Assembly: GCF_947179115.1 (NCBI RefSeq)
Contig: NZ_CAMXCI010000001.1
Span: 434,001 to 498,000, forward strand
DNA: 64,000 nucleotides
DNA from: Commensalibacter papalotli
GTDB lineage: Bacteria > Pseudomonadota > Alphaproteobacteria > Acetobacterales > Acetobacteraceae
Reading direction: 5' to 3'
Part shown: in pieces, positions 53,535 to 62,853 of the stretch
How the letters are laid out: each line of letters starts with the position of its first letter
Numbering within the stretch: the stretch's first letter is position 1
Program-made: the position numbers and the translations under genes
The notes under the pieces: generated by a model
The model's input: the letters and a program-made list of their open reading frames with translations, nothing else
What the model was told of the DNA's origin: nothing
Database searches by the model: none

Positions 53535-55148
53535 ATGTCAAAAAAAAATCATATAAACTTACTTCTTATTTTCTTTTGTTTACTGCCTTTTCTATTAATT
53601 ATTGTCAATATATTTTTACCAGGTTTATTTACTGGACTTGATTGGGTTGCTCACACGTCGCGCATGATATCTTTACATGATGAAGTAAAACATAGTCAGT
53701 TTTTACCATTATTTGACTTTTGGAATAATGGTTACGGATACTCTTGGCAAGCTTTTTATCCTCCCTTAACTAATATCTATTTTTTATTATCATATCTTGT
53801 TTGTTATGGAGAAAACAATATTGCTCATTTTAAATTTATATGGCTATTAATTAGCCTAGTGAATTTTATGTGTGCATTTTATGCTGGCTATAGACAGTAC
53901 AAATCTTATTGGGTTGGATTATTTTGTGCTGCTTTATTATTAAGCTCGGCCTACTATCTAACAGCTATTTTTACACGTTTTGCTATTGCCGAATATACGT
54001 CATTTGGCTTTATTATATTATATATTAGAGGACTTGATTCCTTTAGAACTGATCAACAAGATCGTTATTTAATCCCTTTAATGGCATCATTAATTTGCAT
54101 AACAAATATTCCTACGACTATTTGTATTATAATTATGTCATTCTTTTATTTTTTATTTTATTTTCAAACATTCATCAAAAAAGAAAATATAATATTTTTA
54201 TTAAAAAGCTTACTGATAACTATTGCCATATCAGCAATTTATTTTGTACCACTATTATATAATTTATCTGGACAGTATATTGTAATGTCTTCACAAACAG
54301 ACAGCTACACTCAAATATACAAATCAGTCGCAAAGCTGCCATTGGTGATCTTTAATATTAACCCATATCAAAATACGATATTTAGCATTGGTATTATTGG
54401 TAATTGTTTACTCATTATTTCTTTTTTTAAAAACAATATATGTAGTAAGAAAAAAATAATCTTCATCGTGACTATTATTTTTTTAACAACATTTTTATTT
54501 CCTTGGTGGGTTTTTCCAGACAAATTCATTTTGTTTAATATCATGCAATATCCATGGCGTTTATTTTCAACAATTATATGCTTATTTTCATTATGGCTAT
54601 CCCCCATAATTTTAAAAAGAAATAGATTAATTATTTGCCCTCTAATAATTATACTATCATTGCTGTGCAACTATTACCCATATATGAAAGCATATTCACA
54701 TCGTCATTATGTAATAAACGACTATAATAACAGTTACTTATATCATGATTACCTGAACAATCATACTCAACATAATGGTTATTACCATGATTTTGATACT
54801 TCAAAAAATATTTTTAGTAATGATAATCAAAACGTTAATTATACTATCAAATCATCACAAATACGCAATGGATTTCCAGAATATAAAGTTGTTGTTCTAC
54901 AAGATAGTATCGTTTCTTTACCATTAATTTATTATAATTTTATAAAGATAATTATAAATAATAAAAATATTCCAACCATCTATACAAAAGATGGACGGTT
55001 AGGAATATATCTTCATAAAGGCGACCATACCATATCCATATCACAAGAAAGACAACAATATTATATGGGTTTTATTTTATTTTTAATTGGAATTATGAGC
55101 TTAATAAAATTAAAAAGATCTGATAACAAAATGTTATTGAAAGTATAA
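53535..55148 (+). CDS. polytopic membrane protein, GT-C / PTPS-related family
   Basis: Membrane protein of 537 residues with about eleven hydrophobic helices, resembling the 6-pyruvoyl-tetrahydropterin-synthase-related membrane family, thought to be GT-C-type glycosyltransferases. Evidence is the acidic loop after helix 1 (GLFTGLDWVAHTSRMISLHD), followed by FDFWNNGYGYSWQAFYPPLT, a long helical region, and a soluble C-terminal beta-rich domain (residues about 400-510; YTIKSSQIRNGFPEYKVVVL). The sequence is highly Ile- and Tyr-rich with A/T-rich codons. A broken copy lies at 52162-52764. The sugar donor and acceptor are unknown. Confidence 0.65.
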   Translation: MSKKNHINLLLIFFCLLPFLLIIVNIFLPGLFTGLDWVAHTSRMISLHDEVKHSQFLPLFDFWNNGYGYSWQAFYPPLTNIYFLLSYLVCYGENNIAHFKFIWLLISLVNFMCAFYAGYRQYKSYWVGLFCAALLLSSAYYLTAIFTRFAIAEYTSFGFIILYIRGLDSFRTDQQDRYLIPLMASLICITNIPTTICIIIMSFFYFLFYFQTFIKKENIIFLLKSLLITIAISAIYFVPLLYNLSGQYIVMSSQTDSYTQIYKSVAKLPLVIFNINPYQNTIFSIGIIGNCLLIISFFKNNICSKKKIIFIVTIIFLTTFLFPWWVFPDKFILFNIMQYPWRLFSTIICLFSLWLSPIILKRNRLIICPLIIILSLLCNYYPYMKAYSHRHYVINDYNNSYLYHDYLNNHTQHNGYYHDFDTSKNIFSNDNQNVNYTIKSSQIRNGFPEYKVVVLQDSIVSLPLIYYNFIKIIINNKNIPTIYTKDGRLGIYLHKGDHTISISQERQQYYMGFILFLIGIMSLIKLKRSDNKMLLKV

Positions 55149-55237
55149 ATATACAATTTTAACATTTTCAATATATATTACTCTAAAAGATAAAATCAGT
55201 AATATTTAAAAATGAAAATACTAAGAAATTAAATTAA

Positions 55238-55265
55238 TACGATGATCCGATTTCAGATCATCGTA
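55238..55265 (-). terminator. hairpin terminator after panB
   Basis: TACGATGATC pairs perfectly with GATCATCGTA over an 8-base loop, 8 bases after the panB stop, with a T-rich stretch following on the minus strand. It may also serve the convergent gene ending at 55148. Confidence 0.65.
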
Positions 55266-55273
55266 ATTGGTAA

Positions 55274-56095
55274 TTAGCCTTTGTTCGGTTGAAAACAATA
55301 TTCCATCGTCGGAAATGCTCTTGAACGAACTTCCTGTGCATATTGTTGAACAGCTTCTGTCATCGTTTGTCCAACTTGAGCATAACGTTTAACAAATTTG
55401 GGTTTGAAACCTTGGAATACACCAAAAATATCATCACAAACCAAGACTTGCCCATCACAAGCAGGCGAAGCACCAATCCCAATAGTTGGAATAGCAATTT
55501 GTTGTGTAATGGTTTGGGCTACTGGTTCAACAACCCCTTCTAATACGATTGCAAAAGCCCCAGCCTTGGCGATAGCATGGCTGTCACGAATAACTTTTTG
55601 CACACTCTCATCGTTTTTTCCAGCTACTTTAAATCCCCCCATCATCTGCACAGCCTGAGGCATTAAGCCAACATGACCACAAACTGGAATATTTCTTTTG
55701 GTTAGGAATTCCACCGTTTCGGCCATTTCTTCTCCGCCCTCTAATTTAACAGCCGCTGCACCTGTTTCTTGTAAAATACGAGAAGCTGTCCGAAATGCTT
55801 GTTGGGGGCTTTCTTGATATGAAGCAAAGGGCAAATCCACCATTACACAAGCCCGTTGCGTTCCTCTCATCACAGCTTGACCATGAGCAATCATCATCTC
55901 TGTTGTCACTGACAATGTTGTATCCAACCCGTAAATCACCATTCCCAAAGAATCACCAACCAAGATCAGATCTACATGCTCGTCCATTAATTGAGCCACT
56001 GGTGTTGTATAAGCCGTCAAAGAGACAATCGGTTCTTTACCTTTTTTTGTTATGATATTAGGAACAGTCAAACGTTTTATAGGTGTATTAGTCAT
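55274..56095 (-). CDS. panB: 3-methyl-2-oxobutanoate hydroxymethyltransferase
   Basis: First enzyme of pantothenate synthesis: adds a hydroxymethyl group from methylene-THF to ketoisovalerate. The 273 residues form one TIM barrel with LVGDSLGMVIYGLDTTLSV (metal Asp), MVDLPFASYQESPQQAF, VKLEGGEEMAETV, CGHVGLMPQAVQMMGGF, and GIGASPACDGQVLVCDD. No panC or panD lies nearby. Confidence 0.95.
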   Translation of the reverse strand: MTNTPIKRLTVPNIITKKGKEPIVSLTAYTTPVAQLMDEHVDLILVGDSLGMVIYGLDTTLSVTTEMMIAHGQAVMRGTQRACVMVDLPFASYQESPQQAFRTASRILQETGAAAVKLEGGEEMAETVEFLTKRNIPVCGHVGLMPQAVQMMGGFKVAGKNDESVQKVIRDSHAIAKAGAFAIVLEGVVEPVAQTITQQIAIPTIGIGASPACDGQVLVCDDIFGVFQGFKPKFVKRYAQVGQTMTEAVQQYAQEVRSRAFPTMEYCFQPNKG

Positions 56096-56218
56096 AGAAT
56101 TAGCTTTTCTTCTATCTTTTAAGTGAAATAAAGTTTTAAATTAAATTGAACTAATATATTAAGCATTATCAAAATAGAATGTAAATTACTCATTCATCAA
56201 TTTAAAAGGCATTTTCTT

Positions 56219-56818
56219 ATGATGGCTTCTCAAACTGCTTTGATTTTAATCGAATATCAACATGATTTTACCTCCGTAAACGGTGCTTTACATAACGGAG
56301 TAAAAGATTGTATGCATCAGACGAATATGCTGGCAAACAGTCAAGCGGCGTTAAAAGCCGCACGTGAAAAGGGCATTACGGTTATTTATTCGCCCATTAG
56401 TTTCTCTGATAATTATCGAGAGCTCAGAAAACCAACTTATGGCGTATTACAAAATGTAATTTCTGCCAAAGCATTTCGTCAAGGCAGTTGGGGTGCAGAA
56501 ATTATAGATAATGTTAAACCATTATCTCATGAAATTATACTCGAAGGTAAACGCGGCTTAGATGCATTTTACAGCACAAATCTGGATTTTATTTTACGTC
56601 AGTTGAATATTAAATCATTGGCGATTTGTGGCTTTCTGACAAATTGTTGTGTTGAATCAACAGTACGTACTGCCTATGAAAAGGGCTATGATGTTACTAC
56701 CTTAAACGACTGTTGTGCTACTTTGAGCATGGAAGAACACAATATGGCTTTAGAAAAAGACTTGACCCTCTTTTCTCATGTTATTAATCACAAAGAGTGG
56801 TTGAAAACAATCGGATAA
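56219..56818 (+). CDS. isochorismatase-family cysteine hydrolase
   Basis: Hydrolase of 199 residues with the catalytic triad Asp in LILIEYQHDFTSV, Lys in ILEGKRGLDAFYST, and Cys in CGFLTNCCVESTVRTAYEKG. It lacks the metal ligands of nicotinamidases, so it is not a second PncA. Substrates of the family vary (ureidoacrylate, biuret, oxamate and others). AAGG precedes the start. It diverges from panB. Confidence 0.88.
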   Translation: MMASQTALILIEYQHDFTSVNGALHNGVKDCMHQTNMLANSQAALKAAREKGITVIYSPISFSDNYRELRKPTYGVLQNVISAKAFRQGSWGAEIIDNVKPLSHEIILEGKRGLDAFYSTNLDFILRQLNIKSLAICGFLTNCCVESTVRTAYEKGYDVTTLNDCCATLSMEEHNMALEKDLTLFSHVINHKEWLKTIG

Positions 56819-57052
56819 ATATCAATGAAGTTTGTCGCGAATTGCTTTAATTTAACAGCAAACTTCAAACACAAGACTTACGATACATGATGTATATTAA
56901 TTATTTTTTGATAATGCAGATAATGCAGAACCGTATTTATTTCTCCCTTGGTTTCCTGGGCAGAAAAAAGTAGCTATAAAGATTATTATAAATATTGAAT
57001 ATATAATAAGGATAACAAACAATAAAATTATACGGTATGTGAAATCTGTAGA

Positions 57053-57406
57053 TTATGAAAACAAATCTTCATAGATACCATCATCTAGAAAAAAATCGTC
57101 AACAATATAAGCAAATAGATATAAAAAATACCATTTCCCTGAAAATCCTAAATCATGCAACCTTCTTATTACAAGAGGAATACTAGGAATAAGAATAAAT
57201 AAAACATATATGTATGTTATTCCCATAAAAATATTGAATACATTCTGTTGAGTAATAGTATCTCTAAGTTGAAGCAAAACAAAATAACACACTATGTTAA
57301 TACAATTAAAAATCCAACACTCTCTTCTTGGGCTTCTACTTTTATAATCTTTCCATCTGGATAAAGTATTATAATACTCATTAAATATATTCTTGATATA
57401 GAACAT
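57053..57406 (-). CDS. DUF805 small membrane protein
   Basis: About 117 residues from the ATG at 57406; a longer reading from TTG is unlikely. DUF805 marks are SRSPRRECWIFNCINIVCYF near the start and IPSIPLVIRRLHDLGFSGKW in the middle, with about three hydrophobic segments. Family proteins sit in the inner membrane, and most have no known function. It follows dnaE by 40 bases on the same strand. Confidence 0.8.
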   Translation of the reverse strand: MFYIKNIFNEYYNTLSRWKDYKSRSPRRECWIFNCINIVCYFVLLQLRDTITQQNVFNIFMGITYIYVLFILIPSIPLVIRRLHDLGFSGKWYFLYLFAYIVDDFFLDDGIYEDLFS

Positions 57407-57446
57407 TTTTTTTATTTGAACCCTTTTAAATAATATCAAAATAAAG

Positions 57447-60400
57447 CTAATATTGTTCTACTTTTTCGACCCCTTGTATTACTTTGATATGCTGTGCAAG
57501 GATGGGGGATACATTATAATATTCAGGTAAAATTACCTCGACCTCTTGTTGATTGCCACATTGAGGAACTAAAACTACTTTTCCTCTACCCTTTTGTGTA
57601 TTGGCTAAAATATTTGATATTTTTTTAACTGAATCTAAATCTTTGATCCATATTTTAATTTCTTTGACTAAACCTGTAATCGCATCTTCTAGGTCTTCAA
57701 CATGTTGCGCTGTAATACGTAAATTTTCTTCATCCATACGTAAATCTACGGTAACAATAACCATTTTTCCTGTCACCAACAAATCTCTGGATCGATTAAG
57801 CGTTTCGGAAAAAAACGTTACTTCACAGGCTCCACTCTTGTCAGATAGACCCACCCAAGCCATTTTTGTTCCTTTTTTGGTAGGGCGCACTTTAGTGTTT
57901 AAAATACATCCCGCCAACCGAATACGCGTACTCCCAGAACGAGCCAGCTGTTGTAGATGCGTCATAGGCTGAATAGCCATTTTATCCAATAACGCTCTAA
58001 ATGAATCCAAAGGATGAGCCGTCATATGATACCCAATAGCTTCGGCTTCCATCGTTAGGCGCTCTATTTCCGGCCATTCAAACACAGAAGGTAACTTCAA
58101 AGGCTCGACAGTCTTTATATCCCCCATTTGAAATAAACCAATTTGACCACTGGCCTTTTCATCTTTACGGGCGTGTGCTCTACGTAAAATCACTTCAGCA
58201 GCAGCGAATACTTTATGTCGATTGGGCTCAATGGAATCAAATGCCCCTGCTTTAGCCAGATTTTCCAATTGCCCTTTATTTAAATTTTGACAATCGATAC
58301 GCTCGGCAAAATCAAGTAAATCTTTGAAGGGTTGCCCTCCTCTAGCCTCTGCAATGCCTTGCATTGCGGAAAAACCAGCCCTCTTAATCGCAGCGAAAGC
58401 GTAACGAATAGCATAAGTCCCATCTTCCTGCTTTTCGATCTCAAAATCTGCGCCCGATTTATTTATATCAGGAGGTAAAACAGGAATATTAATTCGCTTG
58501 GCTTCTTGCCTTAAAATTGCCAGCTTATCAGTCTTTTCGATTGCCAAAGACATACACGCTGCAAAAAAAGCTACTGGGTAATTAGCCTTCATCCATGCTG
58601 TTTGATAAGAGACCAACGCATAAGCCGCCGCATGAGATTTGTTAAATCCATAATCAGCAAAGCGTGCCATTAAATCAAAAACTTCTATAGCTTTTTTTTC
58701 ATCAACCCCGTTCTCAATCGCACCTTTGGTAAAGATCTCACGTTGTTGATCCATTTCAGAGCGAATTTTTTTACCCATCGCACGGCGTAATAAATCAGCA
58801 GCGCCTAGGCTATATTTCGCCATTTTTTGAGCAATCTGCATTACCTGTTCCTGATAGACCATAATTCCATAGGTCTCTTCAAGAATATCACGGATTTGCT
58901 CATGCGGTGGCTCCCACGCCTCTCCATGTTTTCTGCGGCAATAATCAGGAATATTCGCCATAGGACCAGGACGATATAAGGCCACCGCCGCAATTAAATC
59001 CTCAATTCGTGTGGGCTGCATTTGACGCAATACATCTCGCATGCCAGCACCTTCGAACTGGAACACCCCGCCAGATTCACCACGGCTCAACATTTCATAC
59101 GTTGGCTTATCATTCAAAGGAATAGAAGCAAGATCAATATGTTGACCCAGCTTTTCCAACATATTTACAGCACGCTGTAAGATCGTAAGCGTCGTCAAGC
59201 CCAGAAAGTCAAACTTCACCAGCCCAACTTGCTCAACGAACTTCATATTATATTGGGTAACCAACATATCGCTACGCGGATCTCGATAGAGCGGTACCAA
59301 CTCTACCAAAGGTCTATCTCCAATCACTACCCCAGCAGCATGGGTTCCAGCGTGACGGTATAAACCTTCCAATTGTAAAGCCACCTCCATCAAACGTCTG
59401 ATATTTTCATCACTATCGCGCATTTCTTGCAAGCGAGGTTCACCATCTATCGCCTGTCCCAAAGTCGTTGGTTTGGCAGGATTATTAGGGATCAGCTCTG
59501 CAACCTTATTCACCATCCCAAAAGGTAACCCAAGGACACGTCCAACATCACGCACGGCTGCTCTGGCCTGTAATTTACCAAAGGTAATAATTTGCGCAAC
59601 TTGATTAAGTCCATAAGCATGACGGACATATTCAATGACCTCATCACGTCGATCCTGACAAAAATCAATATCAAAGTCAGGCATCGAAATACGCTCAGGA
59701 TTTAAGAAACGTTCAAACAATAAATTAAATTGTAAAGGGTCTAAATCCGTAATAGTTAACGCCCACGCCACCAATGATCCTGCACCTGAACCACGACCTG
59801 GCCCCACTGGAATATTATTTTCTTTGGCCCATTGAATAAAATCAGCAACAATTAAAAAATATCCTGGAAATCCCATTTTTTGAATAACGGAAATTTCATA
59901 TTCCAAACGGTGTTGATATTCCTTTCGCTTCTCTTCGGTTAAATCAGAATAGGTTTTTAAACGCTCATCCAAACCAGCCTGAGCCATTTGCTGTAAAGTT
60001 TCATCTGCTGTTGTGCCCTCTTTAATCTTACGACTATGAGGCAGCATCGGCTTTCGTGTTTCAATCTTAACCGCACACCGTTTAGCAATCTCTATAGTAT
60101 TTGAACAAGCCTCTGGTAAATCAGCAAAAAGTTCACACATCATTTCAGGCGGTTTAAACCAGTTTTCTGGAGTAACTTTCCATCGATCTTGCATATCAAC
60201 GGTACAGCCCTGAGCAATACAGATCAATGCATCATGCGCTTCATATAAATCAGGTGTGGGGAAAAAACATTCATTCGTTGCCACTAAGGGCAACCCGAAA
60301 CGATCAGCAAGTCCAATAATACCTGGTTCAATGGCTTTTTCTTCTGTTAGACCCAAACGGTTCAACTCTATCACGAGACGATCAGGAAATGCCTTGGCAA

Positions 60401-60878
60401 GTTGCTCAATTAAATCTGACGCATGTTTTTCCTGACCTTCTGAAAGCAGTTTAAAGATAGGGCCTCTTGTTCCACCACTCAGTAAAATAAGTCCTTCTGA
60501 ATGTTCACATATTGTCTCTACTGCAACAGCAGGATCAGCAGGATCCCCTTTTAAGAATCCTTCTGATGATAAAAATTGTAAATTGAGCAATCCTGTTTCA
60601 TTTTGAGCCAATAACACAATTGGCCAACTACGGGCATATTCTGTGTTTTCGCCAATAGCAGGAATTCCGATTTGTGATCCTATAATGGGTTGAATTCCGC
60701 CATCAACACAATATTTAGAAAATTCCAAAGCTCCAAATAAATTTCCTGTATCCGTAATGGCAATAGCTGGCATATTCATTTTCTTTGCCAGCTCTACCAT
60801 CTTTGGTACTCGAATGGCCCCTTGACTAAGAGAATAAGCAGAATGGTTACGTAAATGAATAAAAGGAGCTAGGGTCAT
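57447..60878 (-). CDS. dnaE: DNA polymerase III subunit alpha
   Basis: Replicative polymerase of 1143 residues. The PHP domain is at the N-terminus (FIHLRNHSAYSLSQGAIRVP, ITDTGNLFGALEF). The palm catalytic aspartates lie in PDFDIDFCQDRRDEVIEY, preceded by GPGRGSGAGSLVAWAL. HhH and OB-fold segments follow (IRLAGCILNTKVRPTKKGTK). Length and order match the DnaE1 type; the error-prone DnaE2 type would lack the PHP features. It is downstream of lolD by 19 bases. Confidence 0.96.
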   Translation of the reverse strand: MTLAPFIHLRNHSAYSLSQGAIRVPKMVELAKKMNMPAIAITDTGNLFGALEFSKYCVDGGIQPIIGSQIGIPAIGENTEYARSWPIVLLAQNETGLLNLQFLSSEGFLKGDPADPAVAVETICEHSEGLILLSGGTRGPIFKLLSEGQEKHASDLIEQLAKAFPDRLVIELNRLGLTEEKAIEPGIIGLADRFGLPLVATNECFFPTPDLYEAHDALICIAQGCTVDMQDRWKVTPENWFKPPEMMCELFADLPEACSNTIEIAKRCAVKIETRKPMLPHSRKIKEGTTADETLQQMAQAGLDERLKTYSDLTEEKRKEYQHRLEYEISVIQKMGFPGYFLIVADFIQWAKENNIPVGPGRGSGAGSLVAWALTITDLDPLQFNLLFERFLNPERISMPDFDIDFCQDRRDEVIEYVRHAYGLNQVAQIITFGKLQARAAVRDVGRVLGLPFGMVNKVAELIPNNPAKPTTLGQAIDGEPRLQEMRDSDENIRRLMEVALQLEGLYRHAGTHAAGVVIGDRPLVELVPLYRDPRSDMLVTQYNMKFVEQVGLVKFDFLGLTTLTILQRAVNMLEKLGQHIDLASIPLNDKPTYEMLSRGESGGVFQFEGAGMRDVLRQMQPTRIEDLIAAVALYRPGPMANIPDYCRRKHGEAWEPPHEQIRDILEETYGIMVYQEQVMQIAQKMAKYSLGAADLLRRAMGKKIRSEMDQQREIFTKGAIENGVDEKKAIEVFDLMARFADYGFNKSHAAAYALVSYQTAWMKANYPVAFFAACMSLAIEKTDKLAILRQEAKRINIPVLPPDINKSGADFEIEKQEDGTYAIRYAFAAIKRAGFSAMQGIAEARGGQPFKDLLDFAERIDCQNLNKGQLENLAKAGAFDSIEPNRHKVFAAAEVILRRAHARKDEKASGQIGLFQMGDIKTVEPLKLPSVFEWPEIERLTMEAEAIGYHMTAHPLDSFRALLDKMAIQPMTHLQQLARSGSTRIRLAGCILNTKVRPTKKGTKMAWVGLSDKSGACEVTFFSETLNRSRDLLVTGKMVIVTVDLRMDEENLRITAQHVEDLEDAITGLVKEIKIWIKDLDSVKKISNILANTQKGRGKVVLVPQCGNQQEVEVILPEYYNVSPILAQHIKVIQGVEKVEQY

Positions 60879-60897
60879 TACTATATTTTAATTTCAA

Positions 60898-61593
60898 TTA
60901 GAGAGTAAAAGGAACGATCTTTCCTTCGTGTAACGTCATGACACGATCCATCCTAGACGCAAGTTCATTATTATGGGTTACAATCAGAGCCGCCAACCCT
61001 TCCTGCCTGACAGCTTGTAATAACAAACCAAACACATGATCTGATGTTTTTTCATCTAAATTACCAGTTGGCTCATCCGCTAATAAAATATAAGGAGAAT
61101 TCGCCAAAGCTCTTGCAATTGCTACGCGTTGCTTTTCACCACCAGATAATTTTCCTGGTTGATGGTTAACACGGTGGCCTAAATCAAATTTTTCCAGCCA
61201 TTCTTTGGCTTTTTTAGAAGCTATCGCTTTTGATTTCTTGTCAATCATCTGTGGCATGATTACATTTTCTAAAGCTGTAAATTCTGGCAGTAAATGATGA
61301 AACTGATAAACAAAACCAACTGATCTTAACCTTAATACGGTGCGTTCTCTTTCGCTCAGCTTGGCTGTATTTTGCTCGTTAATAATAATCTCACCCTTAC
61401 TTGGTTTTTCCAATAAACCAGCAACATGCAACAAGGTTGACTTGCCTGCTCCAGAAGGAGCTACCAAAGCCACAATCTCACCTGGGTATAAAGTGAAATC
61501 TGCACCTTTTAAAACCTCAAGCTGTTCGTCTCCGCTCTTATAGGAAACATGAACATCTTTAAGTTCTAAGACTGCTTGAGTTGGATTATTCAT
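60898..61593 (-). CDS. lolD: lipoprotein-releasing ABC transporter ATP-binding protein LolD
   Basis: ATPase of the LolCDE system that extracts lipoproteins from the inner membrane for transfer to the outer membrane. The 231 residues carry Walker A APSGAGKSTLLHVAGLLEKP, the Q-loop segment VGFVYQFHHLLPEFTALENV, signature LSGGEKQRVAIARALANSP, and Walker B ILLADEPTGNLD. It overlaps lolC/E by 8 bases and dnaE follows. Confidence 0.96.
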   Translation of the reverse strand: MNNPTQAVLELKDVHVSYKSGDEQLEVLKGADFTLYPGEIVALVAPSGAGKSTLLHVAGLLEKPSKGEIIINEQNTAKLSERERTVLRLRSVGFVYQFHHLLPEFTALENVIMPQMIDKKSKAIASKKAKEWLEKFDLGHRVNHQPGKLSGGEKQRVAIARALANSPYILLADEPTGNLDEKTSDHVFGLLLQAVRQEGLAALIVTHNNELASRMDRVMTLHEGKIVPFTL

Positions 61594-62848
61594 TACGCAA
61601 TCCTTCTACTGGATCGGTACGTGCGGCTTTCCAAGATGGATATAAGGTCGCAAGCAAAGATAAAGCCAACGCCATTAAAACAATTTGAATGACATCTGCC
61701 CAATCAAGTTTAGCAGGCAAATGTTCCAGATAATATACCTCTGGATTAAATAAATTAGTTCCCGTTAGTTTTTGCAACCCTTGACGGATATGCTCAATAT
61801 TCTTACAAAATAATATGCCAATTATCGTTCCTGCAAAGGTGCCTGTCACCCCAACAGAAGCGCCACACATCAAGAAAATACGCATAATTGCTCCACGAGA
61901 TGCCCCCATTGTCCGTAAGATTGCAATATCACGAGTTTTATCTTTGACCATCATAATCAAAGAGGAAATTACGTTAAAAGCCGCCACTAAAATAATTAAA
62001 GTTAAAATCAAGAACATTACATTTTGTTCAACTTGAACGGCTCCAAAAAAGGCATTATTGCTTTGTGTCCAATCCAGAAAGCGTAAATTTTCTTCTCTGA
62101 ACTCTGAAATCAACGCCTGCGTGGTTTTTTGAACTTTTGCGGGGTCTGTCGTCGATATCTGTATTCCTATTACACCATCTTTGATTTGAAAGAATTTTTG
62201 CGCTGCCGAAATGGGCAAGAATACATAACTTGAATTATATTCATGCATTCCAGAATCAAAAATCCCCACCACTGTATATGCTTTGATACGAGGAATATTC
62301 CCCATTACGGTTGCAGAACCTTGTGGAGAAATTAAAGTTACTTTGGAGCCAATTCCAAGACCTGCGCGATCTGCCAAGGTTTTTCCAATAACAATCGCAT
62401 CATCCCCTTTGAAACGCTCAAAAGATTCTGGAGTCAGGCTTTTACTGACTACTGTTAATTTTTTCAACCCTTCGGCACTCATGCCGCGCACCATGCCCCC
62501 AGAATTATAATTACCAGCACTTAATAAAACTTGGCCCTCTGTAAAAGGAATAGCTACTTTAACACCAGGGATTTTTTCCATACGTGAAGCCAAACGATCA
62601 TAATCAGTAATAGGCTGAGGGCCATTATAGGACATTTGTCCATAGACACTCAGATCCCCATTCAACCCCAAAATGCGACCCAATAAATCATCTTTAAAGC
62701 CGTTCATCACCGCCATAACGACAATTAATGTACCAACTCCAAGAGCAATTCCGATCAAGGAAAAAATAGCAATCACAGAGACAAAGCGTTCCCCTTTGCG
62801 AGCTCGCAAGTAACGTTTTGCCACCATTCTTTCAAAAGAACCAAACAT
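61586..62848 (-). CDS. lolC: lipoprotein-releasing ABC transporter permease LolC/LolE
   Basis: Permease of 420 residues with four membrane helices and a large periplasmic loop between the first and second (about 50-270). The family's start FERMVAKRYLRARKGERFVS and FtsX-type end (RTMGASRGAIMRIFLM, YPSWKAARTDPVEGLRNE) are present. The bacterium has one permease here; alphaproteobacteria often use a single LolC/E homodimer (LolF). It overlaps lolD by 8 bases and follows proS by 5. Confidence 0.95.
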   Translation of the reverse strand: MFGSFERMVAKRYLRARKGERFVSVIAIFSLIGIALGVGTLIVVMAVMNGFKDDLLGRILGLNGDLSVYGQMSYNGPQPITDYDRLASRMEKIPGVKVAIPFTEGQVLLSAGNYNSGGMVRGMSAEGLKKLTVVSKSLTPESFERFKGDDAIVIGKTLADRAGLGIGSKVTLISPQGSATVMGNIPRIKAYTVVGIFDSGMHEYNSSYVFLPISAAQKFFQIKDGVIGIQISTTDPAKVQKTTQALISEFREENLRFLDWTQSNNAFFGAVQVEQNVMFLILTLIILVAAFNVISSLIMMVKDKTRDIAILRTMGASRGAIMRIFLMCGASVGVTGTFAGTIIGILFCKNIEHIRQGLQKLTGTNLFNPEVYYLEHLPAKLDWADVIQIVLMALALSLLATLYPSWKAARTDPVEGLRNE

Positions 62849-62853
62849 ATTTA

